Assembly: GCA_947302435.1 (NCBI GenBank)
Contig: CAMYVQ010000019.1
Location: 1 to 49,669, forward strand
Direction: 5' to 3'
Origin: an uncultured Prevotella sp.
GTDB taxonomy: Bacteria > Bacteroidota > Bacteroidia > Bacteroidales > Bacteroidaceae
DNA: 49,669 bases
A program made the position numbers and the translations under genes. Each line of letters begins with the position of its first letter. The stretch's first letter is position 1. The notes below the pieces were generated by a model. That model worked only from the letters and a program-made list of their open reading frames with translations, had not been told where the DNA came from and did no database searches. Of the stretch, positions 45,496 to 49,669 are shown piece by piece.

Positions 45496-46979
45496 AACAG
45501 TATCTTTTAGGCTTCGACCTGGGAAGCTCCAGTGTCAAAGCATCGTTAGTGAACATTGAGAATGGACAGTGTGCCGCCGCCGCTTTCTTCCCTGAGAAGG
45601 AAGCTCCCATCAAGGCCGTTCAGGCCGGTTGGGCCGAGCAGTCGCCCGAGGACTGGTGGTCGTATGCCAAACAGGCACTGGCCAAAGTGATGAAACAGGC
45701 TGATGCCAAGGGCGAGGACATCAAGGCCATCGGCATCTCTTACCAGATGCACGGATTGGTCTGTGTGGGCAAGGATCTGAAGCCCCTTCGCCCGGCCATT
45801 ATCTGGTGCGACTCGCGTGCCGTTCCCTACGGTGAGCGTGCTTTCCGCGAACTGGGTGAGGAGAAGTGCCTGTCGCACCTGCTCAACTCGCCGGGCAACT
45901 TCACCGCAGCCAAGCTTGCCTGGGTGAAGGAGAACGAACCTGACCTGTACCAGAAGATCTACAAGATTCTTCTGCCTGGCGACTATCTTGCCCTGCGTCT
46001 CTCTGGAACGCCCAACACCACTGTCAGCGGTCTTTCCGAGGGCATGCTCTGGGACTTCAAGGAGAACACGCCTGCTCAGTTCCTGCTCGACTACTACGGC
46101 TTCGACAAGTCGCTGATTGCCGACATCGTTCCTACCTTTGGCGCGCAGAGCACCGTCAGTGCCGAGGCTGCTGCCGAGTTAGGACTGAAGGCCGGCACGC
46201 CGATCACCTATCGTGGTGGCGACCAGCCCAACAATGCCCTGTCGCTGAACGTGCTCAATCCTGGTGAGATTGCCGCAACCGCAGGCACGTCGGGCGTTGT
46301 CTATGGTGTCTTGGGCGAAGTGAACTATGATCCCAAGTCGCGTGTCAACACCTTTGCACATGTCAACCACACGAACGACCAGACCCGTCTCGGTGTGCTT
46401 CTCTGTGTCAACGGCACGGGTATTCTCAACGCATGGGTACACCGCAACATCACGCCCGATATCTCGTATGCTGAGATGAACGATCTGGCCGCATCAGTGC
46501 CCATCGGCAGCGAGGGTGTCACCGTGGTGCCTTTCGGCAATGGTGCAGAACGCGTGTTGGAGAACAAGGAAATCGGCTGCTCCATCAGTGGCCTGAGCTT
46601 CAACAAGCATTCCAAGGCACATCTGGTACGTGCTGCCCAGGAAGGCATCGTCTTCTCCTTCTGCTATGGCATGGAAATCATGCAGCAGATGGGCATGGAT
46701 ATCAAGAAGATCCACGCAGGCAAGGCCAACATGTTCCTGTCGCCGCTGTTCCGCAACACGCTGGCTGGTGTCAGCGGAGCCACCATCGAGCTTTACGACA
46801 CCGACGGTTCCGTGGGTGCAGCCAAGGGTGCCGGTATCGGTGCCGGTATCTACAAGGACAGTCAGGAGGCATTCGCCACCTTGGAGAAACTCGAAGTCAT
46901 CGAGCCTGATGCTCAGAACCGTGATGCCTACAAGGCCGCTTACGAGAACTGGAAGAAGAGACTGAACAGTCTTCTGTAA
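45492..46979 (+). CDS. xylB: Xylulokinase (FGGY family)
   Basis: 495 residues. The N-terminal ATPase core starts MKQYLLGFDLGSSSVKASLV, the phosphate-1 loop of FGGY kinases. Xylulokinase features include YQMHGLVCVG, the IIWCDSRA segment and GGDQPNNALS with the likely catalytic aspartate; the C-terminal half contains ATAGTSGVVYG and DTDGSVGAAKGAGIGAG. It converts D-xylulose to xylulose-5-phosphate with ATP in the cytoplasm. It is coupled to xylE by an ATGA overlap. The preceding step, xylose isomerase, is not encoded in this window. Confidence 0.94.
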   Translation: MKQYLLGFDLGSSSVKASLVNIENGQCAAAAFFPEKEAPIKAVQAGWAEQSPEDWWSYAKQALAKVMKQADAKGEDIKAIGISYQMHGLVCVGKDLKPLRPAIIWCDSRAVPYGERAFRELGEEKCLSHLLNSPGNFTAAKLAWVKENEPDLYQKIYKILLPGDYLALRLSGTPNTTVSGLSEGMLWDFKENTPAQFLLDYYGFDKSLIADIVPTFGAQSTVSAEAAAELGLKAGTPITYRGGDQPNNALSLNVLNPGEIAATAGTSGVVYGVLGEVNYDPKSRVNTFAHVNHTNDQTRLGVLLCVNGTGILNAWVHRNITPDISYAEMNDLAASVPIGSEGVTVVPFGNGAERVLENKEIGCSISGLSFNKHSKAHLVRAAQEGIVFSFCYGMEIMQQMGMDIKKIHAGKANMFLSPLFRNTLAGVSGATIELYDTDGSVGAAKGAGIGAGIYKDSQEAFATLEKLEVIEPDAQNRDAYKAAYENWKKRLNSLL

Positions 46980-47000
46980 TCGCTGATTTTTGATTCCTAA

Positions 47001-47059
47001 ATTCGAGGTGTGAGGTGTGAGATGAGTCATACGGACTGGTCTTCCCTCATGCCTCGAAT
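47001..47059 (+). terminator. Long hairpin downstream of xylB
   Basis: A 15-bp stem (47001-47015 with 47045-47059), complete if two G-U pairs are allowed, with a 29-nt loop. No T tract follows directly, so an intrinsic terminator is uncertain. It separates xylB from the export gene. Confidence 0.45.
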
Positions 47060-47139
47060 CATGTCTGACGATGATGAATTGAATCACTAAAAAAAACTAA
47101 TTAAATATTATTTTCCTTCTTTGTTACAAAATAATATAC

Positions 47140-47147
47140 TAACTTTG
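47140..47147 (+). promoter_or_regulatory. Promoter -7 box of the export lipoprotein gene
   Basis: TAACTTTG followed by CAG matches TAnnTTTG. TTTG at 47120-47123 lies 16 nt upstream, shorter than the usual spacing. Transcription would start near 47153. Confidence 0.65.
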
Positions 47148-47188
47148 CAGCAATTTTCAATGACCGTATGAGGTTGTCCAATATTCTC

Positions 47189-47992
47189 ATGAAAAATATT
47201 GTAATAGCATTCATCAGTATCCTGTTTATGGCCTGTGCCAACTACAGGGACATTCCTTATTTCCAGAACTCGAAGGACTTCAAGGACGATGGCTCCGTCG
47301 GCCTGTACGACATAACGATCAAGCCGAAGGATGAACTTGTGATTTTCGTCACTAATACCGGTAATCCTGAGAGCGTTGCCCAGTTCAACATGAGGGAATC
47401 AACGCCAATGAACGAATACGACAAAACTATAGGCGGTATCCGGCAATCACGAGCTGGACGTAGATACCATTATCTGGTTGAGAACGACGGTACGATAGAA
47501 TTTCCCGTCGTAGGACATATTCATCTGGCAGGCTTGACCATTGAACAAGCCAATGCAGCTATCTTGGAAAAGGTGTTGCCGTATCTCCAAGACAAATCTA
47601 ATTGTATTGTCAACACGTATATTGGAAATTACGAAATTAGTGTACTTGGAGAAGTCAAGCGTCCGAACACGTTTACAATCGGTCGTAACAAATGCACTAT
47701 TTTAGAGGCACTTGCCATGGCAGGCGACATGACCATTTACGGCAAGCGCGACAATGTCAAACTGCTTCGCGAATTGCCCGATGGCACCTACGGGGTTCAT
47801 GAGCTCGACATGCGCGATGCCAACATCCTGAATTCACCTTATTATTATCTTCAGCAGCGTGACATCATCTACGTGGAGCCGAACGAGGCTATGCTTCAGA
47901 GCTCCCAGATAGGCACCACTACCCGTCTTTGGGTGCGCGGTGTGGGTATTACCATTTCCCTTGGCTCGTTGCTCTATAGAGTGTTGAATTAA
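47189..47992 (+). CDS. Wza-type polysaccharide export lipoprotein
   Basis: 267 residues from the ATG at 47189 (MKNIVIAFISILFMAC); an ATG at 47168 would add seven residues and leave a leader of only about 15 nt. The lipobox is LFMAC. The poly-export domain (KPKDELVIFVTN, then YLVENDGTIEFPVVGHIHLAGLT, kept as two short motifs) is followed by an SLBB region (ISVLGEVKRPNTFTI). A hydrophobic C-terminal segment ends the protein. It would form or gate the outer-membrane export channel. No Wzc-type kinase follows and the capsule genes are over 30 kb away, so it is an orphan here. Confidence 0.9.
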   Translation: MKNIVIAFISILFMACANYRDIPYFQNSKDFKDDGSVGLYDITIKPKDELVIFVTNTGNPESVAQFNMRESTPMNEYDKTIGGIRQSRAGRRYHYLVENDGTIEFPVVGHIHLAGLTIEQANAAILEKVLPYLQDKSNCIVNTYIGNYEISVLGEVKRPNTFTIGRNKCTILEALAMAGDMTIYGKRDNVKLLRELPDGTYGVHELDMRDANILNSPYYYLQQRDIIYVEPNEAMLQSSQIGTTTRLWVRGVGITISLGSLLYRVLN

Positions 47993-48039
47993 AGTTCCGT
48001 TTGTCGGGGATGGGATAGCCGTTCGATTTGAACCGTTTT

Positions 48040-48175
48040 ACAAAGTCGTCGAGTTTGTGTCACAAAGTCGACGACTTTGTCTTACAAACTCGACGACTTT
48101 GTAAAACCATTTGACATGAATGACGGAACGAAGTGAAAGCGGTCATTTCGTGGTTTTGGCCAAATGACGGGGTTC
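48040..48175. repeat. 22-bp-period repeat array C, mirror-symmetric
   Basis: Cores related to CAAAGTCGACGACTTTGT start at 48041, 48063 and 48085, exactly 22 bp apart. The first (48040-48058) and third (48084-48102) are perfect inverted copies, and the middle one (48062-48080) is itself a palindrome, all centred on 48071. Farther on AATGACGG recurs at 48119 and 48163, 44 bp (2 x 22) apart, with an inverted CGGTCATTT between them. That core is shared with arrays A and B. Confidence 0.83.
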
Positions 48176-48244
48176 ATGGCTAAAAACTGTGGGCATATCA
48201 TGGGAATTGTACAATAAAAGCGAAGGGATTACGTTCTCTAAAGT

Positions 48245-49180
48245 GTGTTAAGGCGAAGTCTGTTGATATTGGCCCTATTGGTTGCGGTCGTTGGAATGCG
48301 CGCGCAATACGATCCCTCGTTCAGTCATTACTGGGCGATGGAGACTGCTTTCAATCCTGCCGCAGTGGGCAAGCAACAGAAAATCAATGTGGATGTGGCC
48401 TACAACATGACCCTGACGGGCTTCGAGAACAATCCGAAAACCATGTATGCCTCTGCCGATATGCCTTTCCAATTCCTTGGTGCCACCCATGGCGTGGGAC
48501 TGAAGTTCGTGAACGACAAGATTGGCCTGTTCTCCCACAACACGTTAGCACTGCAGTATGCCTATAAGCTGAAACTCTTTGGCGGTGTGCTGAACATCGG
48601 TGTGCAAGGTGCCATGCTGGGCGAGAGTTTCGACGGTTCAAAACTGGATGTGGAAATGGCCAACGACCCAGCCTTCTCGACAACGGAAATCAAGGGCTCG
48701 GGCTTCGACTTGGGGGCAGGCCTGTACTATCAGCATCGTTTGTGGTATGTGGGTGCTTCGGTGCTGCATGCCATGGAGCCTACCGTGGAACTCGGTGAAA
48801 CCAACGAATTGACGGTGGCACGGACGTATTATTTTACGGCTGGGGGCAATATTCGACTAAGAAATCCGTTACTTTCAATACAGCCTTCAGTACTGGGACG
48901 TTCCGATGGAGTGGGCTACAGGGCCGACATTACGGGCCGTCTGACCTACCAGCACGAGAAGCGGCGGATGTACGTGGGTGTGGGCTACAGTCCCACAAAT
49001 TCGCTGACCGTCTATCTGGGCGGCAATTTCCAAGGCATCAGTCTGGGCTATAGCTATGAGGCGTATACCAACGGTGTGAGCTTGGGCAACGGCAGCCACG
49101 AACTGCTCATTGGCTATCAGACCGACCTGAACTTCTTCAAGAAAGGCCGCAACCGTCATCAGAGTGTTCGACTGCTGTAG
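48245..49180 (+). CDS. porP: PorP/SprF-family type IX secretion outer-membrane protein
   Basis: 311 residues. The only plausible start is a GTG at 48245, since a stop codon lies two codons upstream. The signal peptide runs to about residue 21 (GMRAQ), followed by the family hallmark YDPSFSHYWAMETAFNPAAVG. Beta-strands follow, such as HGVGLKFVNDKIGLFSHNTL, to the C-terminal LLIGYQTDLNFF, consistent with a membrane-protein barrel. PorP/SprF proteins work with the type IX secretion system. The gldK/porK gene follows at 69 bp, the order of the porPKLMN cluster in Porphyromonas, which supports the assignment. Confidence 0.92.
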   Translation: MLRRSLLILALLVAVVGMRAQYDPSFSHYWAMETAFNPAAVGKQQKINVDVAYNMTLTGFENNPKTMYASADMPFQFLGATHGVGLKFVNDKIGLFSHNTLALQYAYKLKLFGGVLNIGVQGAMLGESFDGSKLDVEMANDPAFSTTEIKGSGFDLGAGLYYQHRLWYVGASVLHAMEPTVELGETNELTVARTYYFTAGGNIRLRNPLLSIQPSVLGRSDGVGYRADITGRLTYQHEKRRMYVGVGYSPTNSLTVYLGGNFQGISLGYSYEAYTNGVSLGNGSHELLIGYQTDLNFFKKGRNRHQSVRLL

Positions 49181-49248
49181 AAGGAAACCCATCAGAATCC
49201 TCTTGAATGGAGAGGGCAACAAAGAGAAAAAAGACAATAGATACAGAT

Positions 49249-49669
49249 ATGAATAACAGTAAAAATCGCCTATTCCATGTAATCAGGCATCCTTCCCTTT
49301 GGAAGGGTCTGGGTGGGCTTTTTTCCTTACTCTTACTGACAAGCTGCTTTGGAGGCAAATCGTCGACGGCCACCGGTGGCGAACTGACGGGCTCGGGCGG
49401 TCGCGCCTTCTCAGAGCCTGCCCCATACGGCATGGTGCTCGTGAAGCGTGGCCATTTGCAGATGGGCTTGCAGACTGCCGACACCCTTTGGGGACGACAG
49501 ACACCAATGCGCGACATCTCGGTCGACGGGTTCTGGATGGACGATACGGAAATCACAAATTCCGAGTATCGCCAGTTCGTGAACTATGTACGCGACTCCA
49601 TCATCCGTGAACGTCTGGCCGATCCCAACTATGGCGGCGACGAGACCTACAAGATTGAGGAAGATAAGA
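49249..49669 (+). CDS. gldK: GldK/PorK type IX secretion lipoprotein, cut by window edge
   Basis: 140 codons from the ATG at 49249, running off the window. The N-terminus is MNNSKNRLFHVIRHPSLWKG, then a hydrophobic stretch to the lipobox LLTSC. The segment PAPYGMVLVKRGHLQMG and FWMDDTEITNSEYRQFVNY are the start of the formylglycine-enzyme-like domain of GldK/PorK. In the type IX system it forms, with PorN/GldN, the periplasmic ring below the outer membrane. The order porP then gldK matches type IX loci. A GC-rich palindromic element lies inside its signal-peptide codons. Confidence 0.92.
   Translation, partial: MNNSKNRLFHVIRHPSLWKGLGGLFSLLLLTSCFGGKSSTATGGELTGSGGRAFSEPAPYGMVLVKRGHLQMGLQTADTLWGRQTPMRDISVDGFWMDDTEITNSEYRQFVNYVRDSIIRERLADPNYGGDETYKIEEDK
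49288..49318. repeat. REP-like palindrome inside the gldK signal sequence
   Basis: CCTTCC (49291-49296) and GGAAGG (49301-49306) form a short stem, followed by GTCTGGGTGGGC. The layout parallels the intergenic element at 3452-3488. Here it is translated as HPSLWKGLGG. Confidence 0.45.

Overview
This window looks like the chromosome of a xylan-degrading Prevotella-type Bacteroidetes (Prevotellaceae). The reasons are a xusA-xusB-xusC-xusD-xusE-xyn10C cluster of the kind known from Prevotella bryantii and relatives, a hybrid two-component regulator, type IX secretion genes (PorP and GldK types), promoters of the Bacteroidetes form TTTG-N20-TAnnTTTG, and mostly weak Shine-Dalgarno sequences. No rRNA, tRNA, CRISPR array or complete insertion sequence was seen.

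Region 1 (1-15.7 kb, almost all minus strand) is an exopolysaccharide or capsule locus. It appears to start at a promoter near 15.7 kb that first serves a 37-residue lipoprotein. A UDP-sugar epimerase, a small protein with a HipA-like kinase, a Wzx flippase, a Wzy polymerase, three GT4 glycosyltransferases and five left-handed beta-helix acyltransferases follow. Two ATPases of different families and a gene-poor 1.1 kb gap full of repeats interrupt its distal part.

Region 2 (15.9-20 kb) is mixed. It holds a secreted DUF2264 protein, an EamA-type transporter that ends on it with overlapping stop codons, a frameshifted remnant of a C5 cytosine DNA methyltransferase, and dinD.

Region 3 (20-47 kb) is a xylan utilisation locus. 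Three secreted multidomain enzymes come first: an alpha/beta-hydrolase plus SGNH esterase, a GH10 plus CE1 protein, and a CE6-like plus CE1 protein. A divergent hybrid two-component regulator follows, then two SusC/SusD pairs, a surface lipoprotein (XusE), a GH10 lipoprotein xylanase interrupted by two nearly identical carbohydrate-binding modules, a xylose MFS symporter and xylulokinase. Together they would strip acetyl and feruloyl groups, cut the backbone at the surface, import oligosaccharides, and feed xylose to xylulose-5-phosphate. No beta-xylosidase, alpha-glucuronidase or xylose isomerase is in the window.

Region 4 (47-49.7 kb) has an orphan Wza-type export lipoprotein, then PorP/SprF and the start of GldK/PorK.

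The most unusual signal is four intergenic arrays of short repeats (A 3042-3195, D 19021-19086, B 21630-21761, C 48040-48175). Their sequences differ, but all have an exact 22-bp period. Three are mirror-symmetric about a centre, and those three share the core AATGACGG or its complement. I cannot match them to any element I know.
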